Positions 1-9,711 of a stretch of DNA of 19,280 bases are shown piece after piece. The position numbers were made by a program, and so were the translations under genes. The notes under the pieces were generated by a model. The model saw only the letters and a program-made list of their open reading frames with translations. It made no database searches and was not told the DNA's origin. The stretch is from the NCBI GenBank assembly GCA_037178675.1, contig JAYMGJ010000689.1, positions 1 to 19,280 of the forward strand. Direction: 5' to 3'. Within the stretch, counting starts at the first letter, position 1. Each line of letters starts with the position of its first letter. The DNA comes from Scleroderma bovista. Lineage: Eukaryota > Basidiomycota > Agaricomycetes > Boletales > Sclerodermataceae.

Positions 1-422
1 AAGTCGATCATCGTCAATTCAGGATGATTAGCCCCTATCAGAATTCCAACGAATGTCAAGTTTGGACCCTTCTTTCCTTGCGGCTTAGGCTATCGTTGAC
101 CGATATCACCTTTCTAAATGACAGCATACGATAGCAGCGAGCATTTATTGGCCGTGGGCTATTCGTCAGTGGAGAAGTAGTAGAAGGACGTGACCCAAAC
201 ACAGGAGCGCAATAGCGGATTCTCTGGTTAGTCATGAGTTGAACGTTCGTCGGACATGAACTCCATGGTTTCCCTGTCTACTATGACGCTGCATCTGTAA
301 CAAAACGATCACATTTTTGGTACCCTGCGCATTTTTTCTTGTACCCCGTGCATTTTTTTTCAGGTGTACCCTAATTACACTAGACAATGTGCAATACTAT
401 GGGCGTAAGTAAATACCCAGTG
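1..422. other. Non-coding left edge with T-rich short repeats
   Basis: No open frame or splice pattern here resembles a protein I recognise. Between about 318 and 372 there are three imperfect tandem copies of a short motif built on 'gtaccc' followed in two cases by a 'gcattttt' run. The motif could be a decayed minisatellite or the T-rich edge of an old insertion. It lies beyond the 3' end of the BTB relic on the opposite strand. Nothing else can be supported. Confidence 0.4.
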
Positions 423-1293
423 TCATACATCGTCATCGAAAACTGGATCAACAATAAGACGATCTGCTAACTCCCGAGCAGTCCTATCAATCAGTGCGGG
501 TTCATGTGCAAACGCCTTGCCTTGTTTGCAAAAACTTGAAATTGTTGCATTGCGTCAGTGTATGAAAGAGGGTTGCGTCCATCAAGCAGAAACCGACCCA
601 TGCCGTTCCACCAGACCTGTCGCCAGTCAGTCACAGGCCCTCCGGTCCCGGCAACGCTTCGAATGAGTCATCGGTGGGGGTTCACATGCGACAATGCGCC
701 GGTGAATGTCCAGTCGCTCTTTCGTCATAGCGAGAGTAATCCAGACAGGGAGGGTAAGAATGTTGCGATCCAAGTCATTGAGGCGAGACGGAATAAGCTT
801 GTTGAATCCGTATCGGAAGGTATCCTTGATCTGATATTTCAAGGCAATGGTGATTAAGTTGGAGGGACAGATATCGCAATGACGGCTTTTGAGTTGTTGG
901 AGGGCATAGGAACGAGCGGCATTTGACTGGTACTTCTGACTCAGATCCAGGATCTTAAGTAAGTAGCACTTCATCCTGCATTTTTCCAACATCCGGGCGC
1001 CACCTGAGGAATAACAAGCACGTTCACATCGTTCGCTCGTCATTCATTCCGTCACACTCGAACGCCCCAATACCACTATGGCCAGTAAGCATCTCTCTGA
1101 ACGTTGTGGATTTCTCCGAGAGAATGCTTCTGTGGACCTTGAAAAGTAAATTTTCGGCCCGCATGGTCAACGTGATTGGGATGGTGAATATGGTAAGAAG
1201 TAACAGCTTACCAGAAAGACATGGGTACCATCGGAATAGTAAAACATTTGGTGGCGTCGAGGAGCAGGGGCCATTTTTGTTGAACGAAGGCAA
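423..1293 (-). pseudogene. Decayed BTB/POZ domain protein
   Basis: The minus strand encodes a basidiomycete-type BTB/POZ protein. These are protein-interaction domains that form very large families in agaricomycetes, usually of unknown function. From about 1170 downstream the peptide reads LLFKVHRSILSEKSTTFREM, the usual BTB opening. About 1000-680 gives the helical region after the BTB core (KILDLSQKYQ, ALQQLKS). A later block, WWNGMGRFLLDGRNP, is the usual C-terminal motif of this family. It lies in a different frame, separated by a tandem TGACTGAC around 626-633 that looks like a 4-bp duplication. A further frame change follows near 491, where an in-frame stop occurs; the other frame continues to a stop at 423-425. 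At the 5' side a GTAAGC donor has no credible acceptor before LLFKVHRS. The gene is therefore broken in several places. Confidence 0.8.
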
Positions 1294-1788
1294 GGTGGGT
1301 GTTGAAAATCCGACAGTAACAATTTGTTCATATACGGCTTTCTAAGATAGCCGAGGCACGAGGCGCCTCGTAGTAGAATATAGAAAACATATAAGCAGCG
1401 TTAGCCATCGGATGATGTCCACCGCGTTATGCTGGCGTTCTTCTGCCGGTTGTGGCTGTTCCATCACTTGCGGTCCACTCTCTCACCCGTTGCACTGAGC
1501 TACAAACGATCTTTCACCACGACATGAAACAACCACGCACAAGAACATGTCATCGCACACACGACCACTCAGTTATATGGACGCAATGCGTCGAAGCGTG
1601 GTTATGGGGACAACAACGAGACGGAACAGACGTAACGCGACACTGCAGATGAATCGAGAAGGAATGGCGAGTGTGACAGAGAACGGGACCGTACGCGGGT
1701 CAGAGATGGTCATGACGGTGCTCGGGACGAAAGAGACCCTCCACACGGCGTTCCGCATCCCCGGTGTGCGTCTTCGTATTATATAGCA
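1294..1788. other. Stretch without recognisable genes
   Basis: Only short, overlapping frames of low protein-like quality occur on both strands, and none resembles a family I know. A TATA-like 'attatatag' lies at about 1777-1785, just before the integrase relic. It could be a remnant of that gene's promoter, but position is the only support. Confidence 0.4.
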
Positions 1789-2825
1789 GTGGACAATGGC
1801 CGAAAGATCGCGGTTTGCTTATGTCAACAACCGCAAAGGCTTCAAGTTCCTCCAGGCACGTTGGAGATAGCATTTCCACCCTTTCCACAGCACAGTCTTA
1901 GTAGATGGCCAGCCGATATCCACGCTGCTCATGAAATCATCAAGAAAACGTATGATCAAGCTCTTTATTACGTCCTGCGATCTGATGGTTTTCCGGATCC
2001 CACCTGGGTCTCCTTCCACATTGATGCACTCACTTCAACAGCACTTCCTGTCCTCGAAGCACTTATCCCTAGTAGTGCCAGCCATGAGAATGAATCCTTG
2101 CCTCATGAGTGGGTGGTCGCTGTCGTAACACTGATCGAACAGGCAGTGCGAAATCTGCAGGACATGTCACACGTCGTTAATACGCTGTTCGCCCAGTTTT
2201 CTGTTAGGGATCAGTGCTGACTTCTTTGCTAGTGAGCAGCAAGAGGCTAGGATCCCCGAACTTATAAAGGAACTCAACAACGGTCAACGAGGACAGCCTC
2301 AGAAGTACATCTCCGTCAACTTGGACAATAGCTGTCACATCAATATCAGTGAACTCGCTCATATCCTAGGTATCACTTGTATGACGCTTTGGCGAATTAT
2401 GCGGAAACATGGCCTGAAGCGGAGCTACACTTTATTAAGCGATGACGAGCCGCTGGACGTACTTGCAAGAAGCACAAACCGGAGTCCGGCTTCCGCTACT
2501 TGGGCATTGACGGCATCACGGGATTCGAGTCCAACAAAAAGCGGATATGGAGGTCATTGCGTCGTGTTGATAGGTTAGGTCAGCATTTATGGGAACGTTG
2601 TACAATTCAACGCAGGGTATATCACGTCTTTGTGATCCATGGAATCCTCGATGGCTACTGTCGAACGGTGTGTATTCAGGTATATTGACAGAATGTGCAC
2701 AATACACTGCTGTACTCAGAATTAGAATGACTTCAACACCCTTCCAACGGGCACAGGATTTTTTGGATTTCATTGCAAAATGTATTAGCACTAAGAATTC
2801 ATTTCTCTTCATCGGCAGAGCTTGA
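1789..2825 (+). pseudogene. Decayed integrase-core (DDE, rve-like) gene of the basidiomycete type
   Basis: Three reading frames together trace a protein of the fungal integrase-core family. About 1915-2175 gives the helical N-terminal region (IIKKTYDQALYYVLRSDGFP). From about 2216 the reading moves frame and gives RGQPQKYISVNLDN, followed by a helix-turn-helix-like block (ELAHILGITCMTLWRIMRKH). Near 2465 the frame shifts again into KPESGFRYLGI, then RRVDRLGQHLWERCTIQRRVYHV, then VIHGILDGYCRTV. The roughly 20-residue segment that normally lies between RRVYHV and VIHG, with WHxDG and the first catalytic acidic residue, is missing. Reading then stops, and only a faint continuation resembling LRIRMTSTPFQRAQDFLDFI remains near 2713-2775. 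The break at 2216 might be a very short intron, but the later frameshift and the deletion make this a dead copy. Its tail is part of the tandem duplication. Confidence 0.82.
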
Positions 2826-2924
2826 ATTTAAGTTTGTATGTATAACCCAAGACAAACAGATTCAAAATGAAACATCTATTGCCTTCATGTAGGATGATGA
2901 CCCATCAAAGTCAGAACTGATTCC

Positions 2925-4194
2925 TCAACCTGAAAGTCTCCCGAAGGGCATGAAATCGGGGAAGAAGACATAACTAACAGTGATTCCGATGCCCACTATA
3001 GCTCCGGAGTTCGTACCTGCACAATATCCGGTGTGGGGAAGTTGCGGCAAGTAAGTATCCGCAAAGTAATTATAGGCTATAGAATAAAGATGATTAGCAA
3101 TATATATTAGGAGTTGCGGGAATTTACTTACCCGCGAAAGCGGAGCACATAAGGATCATCTTTTGGCATAAAAGGTTTAGGAACTTTATATATCTTAACC
3201 ACTAAGCATAGAATTGACGTCTACACCATTCCACTAGTGTTGAGTTAACTCACCCGTGGTTTGGATCCAGCAATGCCAAGGTAGCAGATAAAATCTGCAA
3301 TCAAATGAGTGTTGTTCAATGGAATCGCTGTTTAAGCTTACACGTGATAGCATGGAAACCTGAAGTGAAGAAAATTGCTACCCAGTACTGCAATGGTAAT
3401 CAGTTAATATATCTCCCCTGACGAAGGACAATGAAACACACCACTGGGACCCTACCATCCAATTCGATGAACGCGATAAGGATGACGGTGATATGGTGAT
3501 AGATATGGAACACCGCTATCGTCCAAATGTGAACACTTGGATAGTGGATAACGATGAACATACTGATAGACTTGCGAAGTAAAACCAAAAATACAGTGTC
3601 CAGAAGTTGGTAACATGTGAGATACAGGTTGAGCTTCAAAACAAGCTCCAGTCTCTACGAGCATCAGGTATGAGACAACAGGCGACAGCGGTTGCATGCA
3701 CTCACGGGGGTAAATGCCTCGTCCGAACAGATAGCACCGTATGCACCTAGTCTATTGAAAATCGACCACCCTTCCATGCCCAAAAGCACCGCAATCGACA
3801 TACTTGCCATGCTCACAAATAAGTCATAAATCCGAAAAGCCATGGCCACTTTGGAGGACGGCATTCGATACTTCATGACTTTTCGCATACCAAACAAAAC
3901 AGATAAGTAAGTGATAGATAGGGTGACCATGGAAGACAACGTTGGCATAGGGGCCAATTCTACAGATGAATCCATGACGTCTGGATGTGCGAGGACCATG
4001 ATGCTTTTCAGCGATGGGAGATGACTTATAATGAGAAGATGCTGGACAGTACTTGGGGACGAAAACAATCACGATCTGAATTATAACGACAATGCCACGT
4101 CACTTACCTGACAGGCAGAATGCCTGCTCCTTAAAACTGTGAGGTTCACCACCCCTGACACCCTCCCACATGCGCTAGTAACCGCAACATCCAT
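2925..4194 (-). CDS. ELO-family fatty-acid elongase A1 (8 exons, 298 aa)
   Basis: ELO proteins are multi-pass endoplasmic-reticulum condensing enzymes of very-long-chain fatty-acid synthesis. Exons on the minus strand are 4194-4108, 4041-3706, 3654-3564, 3515-3442, 3387-3342, 3294-3254, 3201-3132 and 3076-2925. All seven introns (47-66 nt) are GT-AG and every phase fits. Family landmarks in order are YGAICSDEAFTPRLELVLKL, YQLLDTVFLVL, the histidine box HIYHH, IELDGR, FHAITY, YNYFADTYLPQLPH and a short tail ending GRLSG. Several hydrophobic segments fit the usual topology. The KxxExxDT box reads TCYQLLDT (K to T, E to Q), and the HxxMYxYY box is also altered, so activity is uncertain. The start is the weakest part: the first 29 residues do not resemble the family, and an 8-codon upstream frame ends one base before the ATG. 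The paralogue is at 8442-9711. Confidence 0.87.
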
Positions 4195-4195
4195 T

Positions 4196-4222
4196 TTACA
4201 CCATATGTCGCCATAGGGACAT
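4196..4222 (-). promoter_or_regulatory. Possible 8-codon upstream ORF before elongase A1
   Basis: A short frame (ATG to TAA, 8 sense codons) ends one base before the chosen elongase ATG. It is identical in the second copy at 9713-9739. It could reduce initiation at the main start, or it may show that the real start lies elsewhere. No transcript evidence is available here. Confidence 0.25.
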
Positions 4223-4642
4223 TTCCTTTCTCTCCCTTGCAGAACGCCAGAGCTTTCGTGACTGTTCCGGTACGAGTGAATAGCATCTGAACAATACCTG
4301 CTGAGGTGAACTCCGCGGGGTGGAAGGTAATATGGCTTACCGGCCACGATCTAGTAGACGTTTCGGTGATCAGCTGCACAGTTTCAGTCATACAGAGGCA
4401 CATACCATCCTCAGCTCACCGCTCGACCTTTCAAAACTGAAGAGATTTGTCACTCTACGTTAGCAGCCACAGTCGAACTTCTCCATTTCTTAATCATTTT
4501 CCGCTTCCTTCCCGGACAAACGCGTGATTTTTGGGTTCGCTTCAAGTTGTTCCCAGTGGAGTGTACAGACGTGGCGATTATGGTGCAGGATAAATCTTTG
4601 GAATGAAATGAACTAAGATTACGGCCGCTACGACAAAGCTTA

Positions 4643-4688
4643 GGTCAAAGGACTGGTCGGGTCCTTTGACCACCACTGGTCACGTGAC
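4643..4688. promoter_or_regulatory. Perfect 11-bp hairpin followed by a CACGTG palindrome
   Basis: The arms ggtcaaaggac (4643-4653) and gtcctttgacc (4661-4671) pair perfectly around a 7-base loop. The 10-bp palindrome gtcacgtgac, containing an E-box CACGTG core, follows at about 4679-4688. The site is about 450 bp upstream of the elongase A1 start and beyond the 3' end of elongase B1. A related hairpin lies at the matching place in copy 2. Its function is unknown. It could be a regulatory palindrome, a transcript-end structure or a footprint of a small palindromic insertion. Confidence 0.4.
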
Positions 4689-4789
4689 TCTGACAGAAGG
4701 TGAGCCAAATATCCGCTCATCTACATAGTACGATATCAACTCTCCATAATATATCCCTACCTCCATTCCGAAAGGCCTACACCTGGAGA

Positions 4790-5850
4790 ACAAGAAACAG
4801 CTGGGGTGAGTCCGATGCCCATCCCGTCATTGCACAAGGTTCGAAGTGGGGCAATTCATGGTCCAATAAGTATCCGCAAGATAATTGTAGGCTATACATT
4901 GAAGATGGTCAACTCCAGTACATTGACAGGCATCTAAATCCGCGGAAAGCTCATTTACCCGCAAACACGACGTGATGGCCGTGAGATGGTACATTTGCAA
5001 ATGGAAGCAGATAGGATCAATGCCCACACCATTTTTTTAGTCCCAGGTTAACTCAGCCATATGTTAGATCCACGACATTTCACGTCAATTATAATCTGAA
5101 ATCAAATGAGAGACTCCGTACGGTAGTGTTCTGGGCACAGATAGCGTAACATGAATTGAAGAAAACCGCCACCTTATGCTGCAGCAACAACACATTAATA
5201 TATCCCTCGGCTAAGTATCAGTTAACACATCACTGTCCCCCTGCTGTTCAGGTCAATAAATGCGATAAGGGCGAGCGTTATGGGGTGATAGATATTTGCT
5301 ATACGACCCACTGGATGCTGGATGTAAGAGAGAAAGTAAATGCATGGAATCTTTGTCACAGAGAGCGCCACGTCATATATGTACCTGCCAGCGGGGTAAG
5401 TAGAAACCGGGAATCTCGGAAGAATTGTCCTGGATAAGAACAGTACCGGACAAAGCAAAAATCGTACATCTGATACGCATTGTCAACACTCGACTTCTGG
5501 AAGGCCATACATACGATAGAGCATCCAGGAAATCCCAGCGTGTCCTGCGGCGTTCCACGTATGGCAGGGACGAGTTCGAGAGTTATCGATATTTAGGTGG
5601 TATACTTCTCAGTCTGTTGTCGTTGTCATGCAATTGAAGAGCATTGAAGCAGCCTCGTCCCAGTGAAAAGCGGACATGGTGAAGTATGCATAGTGTAGAT
5701 TTATCTCGACAAATTTGCAGGTGGTGATGGTGGCGGTGGTGGGAATTGCCAAGGCACCAGGTTCATAGTAGTTCAACCCACAGGAGTCGCACACCGGCGA
5801 GCGGCGCAAAGACGAAGCTAGAAATCAGATGTGTCGTGCAAAATGTGACG
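4790..5850 (-). pseudogene. Decayed ELO-family elongase B1
   Basis: This minus-strand region is an older paralogue of elongase A, recognised by peptide and DNA similarity. The histidine-box exon (about 5290-5222) reads ANIYHPITLALIAFIDL against HIYHHITVILIAFIEL in A, so the HxxHH box has become NxxHP. The donor after that exon is ATGTGT instead of GTGTGT. The C-terminal exon keeps YNYLADTYW (about 4886-4860) and then reads into a stop after an indel relative to B2. Upstream fragments near 5780-5730 (ALAIPT, CKFVE) may match the N-terminal exon VELAPMPT of A and are followed by a GTAAAT-type donor. The middle exons are hard to follow. The order and orientation match A, so A and B probably arose by an early tandem duplication. 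Confidence 0.75.
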
Positions 5851-5931
5851 TGGTCTGATTTTGGGCTGCATGAGGCCCACACCAGCAAAAAGGGTTCTGC
5901 GGTGTTAATCAGTAGTTGGTACTATGAATAG

Positions 5932-6372
5932 CGGCACATTAAGTTCTTCACTCAAAGATCCAGACTGGCAGATGTCTCTGATAGGATTGAGAAAGACCGG
6001 GGATTTTTACATGGGGAGAGCGATCATGTTATATGGTACTGCAGAGGGAAACGGAATGGCGATATTGGATGGCAACATACGTGTGTATCTGATCATCATA
6101 TGAGTGCGCTCAGTGACAACTCGGCCGAGTCTGAATGTCCGATTGTCCCGTCCGTCACATATTCCCCTTCATGGCTGCTACATAGCAAAATGTTTTTTCC
6201 GATGTATATCACGTCCAGAGATCAAATGTGCTCCGGCACATTGACGGGCATCACATACTCATCTGGTGGCGAGATCCATGGAATCACCTTGTTTAACAAG
6301 GTCACTCCCAGTCATCATTTCTTGGACGTCCGCGATACCTTGTATTTCAATGTCCGTCTCAGTCAGGAGTAG
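5932..6372 (+). other. Unidentified open frame, 147 codons, first Met at 6100
   Basis: The frame stays open from the stop at 5929-5931 to the stop at 6370-6372. It gives a protein-like peptide (RLADVSDRIEKDRGFLHGES, CRGKRNGDIGWQHTC, MCSGTLTGITYSSGGEIHG). There is no ATG in the first 56 codons, so it may be an exon or a relic rather than a gene. I do not recognise the family. It starts about 55 bases beyond the right edge of duplicated copy 1. Confidence 0.25.
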
Positions 6373-6644
6373 GTTGTGTGTATTGTCATCAACAAATGGT
6401 TTGGTAGTTTTTCGGTCTCCGTTTCAGTAAGTTTAGATGGGCGTGTCCGTGATACACTCCTGCACAGTTGTCACGCTTGTCGTGTAGTGGATCCATCCTA
6501 TTTCTCTCTTGTTCTGCTGTCGAGTTCATCTAGCCATTCGCCTTCCACCCGTAAGTGTTCGCTGGGATGGTGGTAAATCAAAATTGCGCAGAAGGCGGAT
6601 GCTGGTTCTCCTGTGACTCCACATAACACCGGTGTGATGGGAAC

Positions 6645-6959
6645 TTGTTGTCTGGTGACAGTGTCGCTGGCCATGACCACGCTGAGTGTTTTAATGAGAA
6701 GCGTGATCGGAAGCACTCCACTTTCCAGGCCTTGAATGAGCGGATTCGCTTTGGTGCTGCGGTAGAGTGCGCAATCCGTCAGCAGAGCGCAGACCAGGAT
6801 GAAAAAGACCTACCAAACACTGAAGACCTTGATAGTCGAGGCACCGAAAATGTCGACAGCGCATGTGTCAAATGCGAAGACCCGCATACGAGCTCTGAGT
6901 GCGCAGACGGGACGATGATTCTACAAAAAAGCACGTCCCACTGTCAGTTACATATTTGA
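6645..6959 (+). other. Open frame with a CCHC-like cysteine/histidine motif
   Basis: This 104-codon frame contains CVKCEDPHTSSEC, that is C-x2-C-x3-H-x4-C. This resembles, but is not, the standard zinc-knuckle spacing C-x2-C-x4-H-x4-C of retroelement Gag proteins; a shorter spacing also occurs in some LINE ORF1 proteins. The preceding residues are rich in charged and polar residues (QQSADQDEKDLPNTEDLDSR). It may be a fragment of a retroelement ORF. The support is one short motif, so the call is weak. Confidence 0.2.
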
Positions 6960-8283
6960 TGGCGATGCGGAGAGCGTTGTGGCAGCAGGACAGACGAGCC
7001 GAACCCTCGAGATGTCAAGTCGCGGACGTTGACAGAACGGCCGTGCTGTATGAGAAACCAGCGAGGATGGCCTGTGGAGTCAATGGTTTCCAGAAGAAGG
7101 TCGTCATAGCAGACAACAACAGTCTGAGGACACGTCAATGGAGTCAAGAAGCCGCGAGAGATCGTCCTAACGCCAGCAGAATATTGTCAGCAATTAGGTG
7201 CCCATGGCCATCCTGACTCGCGGGCTGGTGAAGCTCCTGATGATGGCGAGCAAATTGTCCTGGAAACGGACCGATAGCTCGAGTCATCACGCGGATCAGT
7301 CGAACAATCAAGCAGTTGGATTGAGAGACGCGTCGAACGAAAAACGTTCATGCAGAGAAAGAAGCTAAAACCACCTGACTTACCTATCGAAACTATGAGA
7401 CAGCGCTCAGACGATGCAAATGGCTGCGGGAACTATACATATTGGTCGAGCGTGCACACGGGCATGCACAGCGTTACAAACTACACGGAAACTGCTGAAA
7501 ACGAAGTGAAAAACATCAGTATACGTCGAGTAAAGCTGAGGACGCGAACCTCACCACCGTGGAATGCACCAGTCGAGGCACAGGGTGTCCCAAGTCGAAG
7601 ATTTGTCTTTCGACAGGTCAAGGGCAGAGATGGGCGGTGGAACGGCCAGCAACCATGATCGACGAGGTGATGATGGTGGCGGCGACATCAACTCAGCGCG
7701 AGCGAGGCAGTGCTGCTGGCTGAAGATAGTCAGCATATTCGTCAAGGCTAAAACTTTTAAGACAAGGACTTGCTAGTATCATCCGAGGCAACCACCAACT
7801 ATCCAGAGCGTCCGCGCGGAGTTGGTAAGCGTCGATGACAACGAAAATTGAAGGTCAACAAAGCACAAGGCAAAATGGCTTACCTAGCGAGCGCGTCCAC
7901 CTGAGAACACTTCGAACCGTTTCTATGGGGTCTATAGACCCAGGCATCAATGTGGACGGATCAATATCGTACCTATAGTAAACGTCAGTCGAGTGTTGGA
8001 GGGTAGAACACTTACCTTGGACGAGCCAACGCAATGCGGTCGATGTGGGGCCTTGACGCGACGACGGAGAATCATTAAGTTACGGATGAAGTCCTGCGTG
8101 TTGCGATCAACACAGATATGCCAGCGCGAGTCACAAATACTTGCTCGTGTGCACACCACCTGGCACCTTCCTATAGTTTCTGCTAACTCATGTAATACGA
8201 ATGTTGTTTGTGCTCTGTTGGCATGTTGTACATGATGTATCACGCGTTACACAAGGTGTTTGTCGTCGCCGGCGGCCTTTTTC

Positions 8284-8350
8284 TAGTCGAACAGTGTATA
8301 CTATTCATGCAATATGCACAACATGCTGCTGTACTCAGAATTAGAGGACT
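8284..8350 (+). pseudogene. Second copy of the integrase relic tail
   Basis: The sequence from 'gtcgaacagtgta' through 'ctgctgtactcagaattag' matches the end of the integrase relic at about 2660-2730. Nothing further upstream of the integrase is visible here, so the duplication breakpoint lies within or at the end of that dead gene. Confidence 0.6.
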
Positions 8351-8441
8351 TTAGCACACACCCAGGACAAACACACATTCAAAACGAAACATCTATTGCC
8401 TCCCTATAGGATGATGACCCATCAAAGTCAGAACTGATCCC

Positions 8442-9711
8442 TCAACCTGGAAGTCTCCCGAAGGGCATGAAATCGGGGAAGAAGACATAACTAATAGTGA
8501 TTCCAATGCCTACTATAGCTCCGAACTCCGTACCTGCACAAGATCCAATGTGGGGAAGTTGCGGCAAGTAAGTGTACGCAACGTGATTATAGCCTATAGA
8601 ATAAAGATGATTAACAATATGTATTAGAAGTTGCGGGAATTTACTTACCCGCGAAAATGGAGCACATAATGATCATCTTTTGGCATAAAAGGTTTAGGAA
8701 CTTTATATATCTTAACCACTAAGCATAGAATTGACGTCTACATCATTCCACTAGGGTTTGGTTGACTCACCCGTGGTTTGGATCCAGCAATGCCAAGGTA
8801 ACAGATAAAATCTGTACTCAGATGAGTGTTGTTCAATGGAATCGCTGTTTAGGCTTACACGTGATAGCATGGAAACCCGAAGTGAAGAAAATTGCTACCC
8901 AGTACTGCAATGGTAATCAGTTAATATATCTCCCCTGACGAAGGTCAATGAAACACACCACTGGGACCCTACCATCCAATTCGATGATCGCGATAAGGAT
9001 GACGGTGATATGGTGATAGATATGGAACACAGCTATCGTCCAAATGTGAACACTTGGATAGTGGATAACGATGAACATACTGATAGACTTGCGAAGTAAA
9101 ACCAAAAATACAGTGTCCAGAAGTTGGTAACATGTGAGATACAGGTTGAGCTTCAAAACAAGCTCAAGTCTCTACGAGCATCAAGTATGAGACAACAGGC
9201 GACAGCGGTTGCATGCACTCACAGGGGTAAATGCCTCGTCCGAACAGATAGCACCGTATGCACCTAGTCTATTGAAAATCGACCACCCTTCCATGCCCAA
9301 AAGCACCGCAATCGACATACTTGCCATGCTCACAAATAAGTCATAAATCCGAAAGGCCATGGCCACTTTGGAGGACGGCATTCGATACTTCATGACTTTT
9401 CGCATACCAAACAAAACGGATAAGTAAGTGATAGACAGGGTGACCATGGAAGACAACGTTGGCATAGGGGCCAATTCTACAGATGAATCCATGACGTCTG
9501 GATGTGCGAGGACCATGATGCTTTTCAGCGATGGGAGATGACTTATAATGAGAAGATGCTGGACAGTACTTGGGGACGAAAACAATCACGATCTGAATTA
9601 TAATGACAATGCCACGTCACTTACCTGACAGGCAGAATGCCTGCTTCTTAAAACTGGGAGGTTCACCACCCCTGACACCCTCCCACATGCGCTAGTAACC
9701 GCAACATCCAT
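8442..9711 (-). CDS. ELO-family fatty-acid elongase A2 (8 exons, 298 aa)
   Basis: This is the paralogue of elongase A1 with identical exon lengths. Exons are 9711-9625, 9558-9223, 9171-9081, 9032-8959, 8904-8859, 8811-8771, 8718-8649 and 8593-8442, and all seven GT-AG introns are intact. Exon 2 (112 codons) encodes the same residues as A1 despite four base differences. The HIYHH box is kept, with the same unusual TCYQLLDT in place of KxxExxDT. The last two exons diverge more: YNYFADTYLPQLPHTGYC in A1 is YNHVAYTYLPQLPHIGSC here, and GRLSG is GRLPG. The protein is predicted to be a multi-pass endoplasmic-reticulum membrane protein. The N-terminal exon and start share the uncertainty of A1. Whether it still condenses acyl-CoA with malonyl-CoA cannot be judged from sequence alone. 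Confidence 0.86.

Larger units (their letters stand above)
2656..5875. repeat. Tandem duplicated block, copy 1 (elongase A1 + elongase B1)
   Basis: This stretch is colinear with about 8262-12130. The left edge lies in the tail of the integrase relic ('gtcgaac.gtgt' at about 2660 and 8285). The right edge is where similarity to copies 2 and 3 is lost after 'gggctgc' (about 5873). Similarity is highest over elongase A at about 3340-4300 and lower on either side. Differences include a stretch of about 90 bp present here and missing from copy 2 (about 2731-2845), and the mobile insertions found only in copy 2. The downstream relic and inhibitor gene found in copies 2 and 3 are absent here. Confidence 0.92.
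5876..8261. other. Spacer unrelated to the duplicated unit
   Basis: This 2.4-kb stretch has no match to the other copies in the window. It separates copy 1 from copy 2, where the downstream relic and inhibitor gene would be expected. It contains several protein-like but unidentified segments. On the minus strand at about 8150-8010 there is DFIRNLMILRRRVKAPHRPH with a good GTAAGT donor, and a 43-nt candidate intron ending TTTACTATAG. The next segment, YDIDPSTLMPGSIDPIETVR (about 7973-7915), follows in a frame that does not join cleanly. On the plus strand at about 7160-7275 there is an open stretch with LTPAEYCQQLGAHGHPDSRA. It could be a decayed transposable element, but I cannot name it. Confidence 0.35.

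Noticed and set aside
318..372. CRISPR-like or tandem-repeat array
   Set aside because: Only three short imperfect units without spacers, in a eukaryotic context.
1547..1786. Overlapping open frames on both strands before the integrase relic
   Set aside because: Composition is arginine- and threonine-rich without a family pattern, and no second copy exists for comparison.
3420..3600. Plus-strand open frame across the histidine-box exon with a charged, protein-like reading
   Set aside because: It is the complement of the elongase exons. Differences between the two copies fall on third positions of the minus-strand frame, and the minus-strand introns fit exactly.
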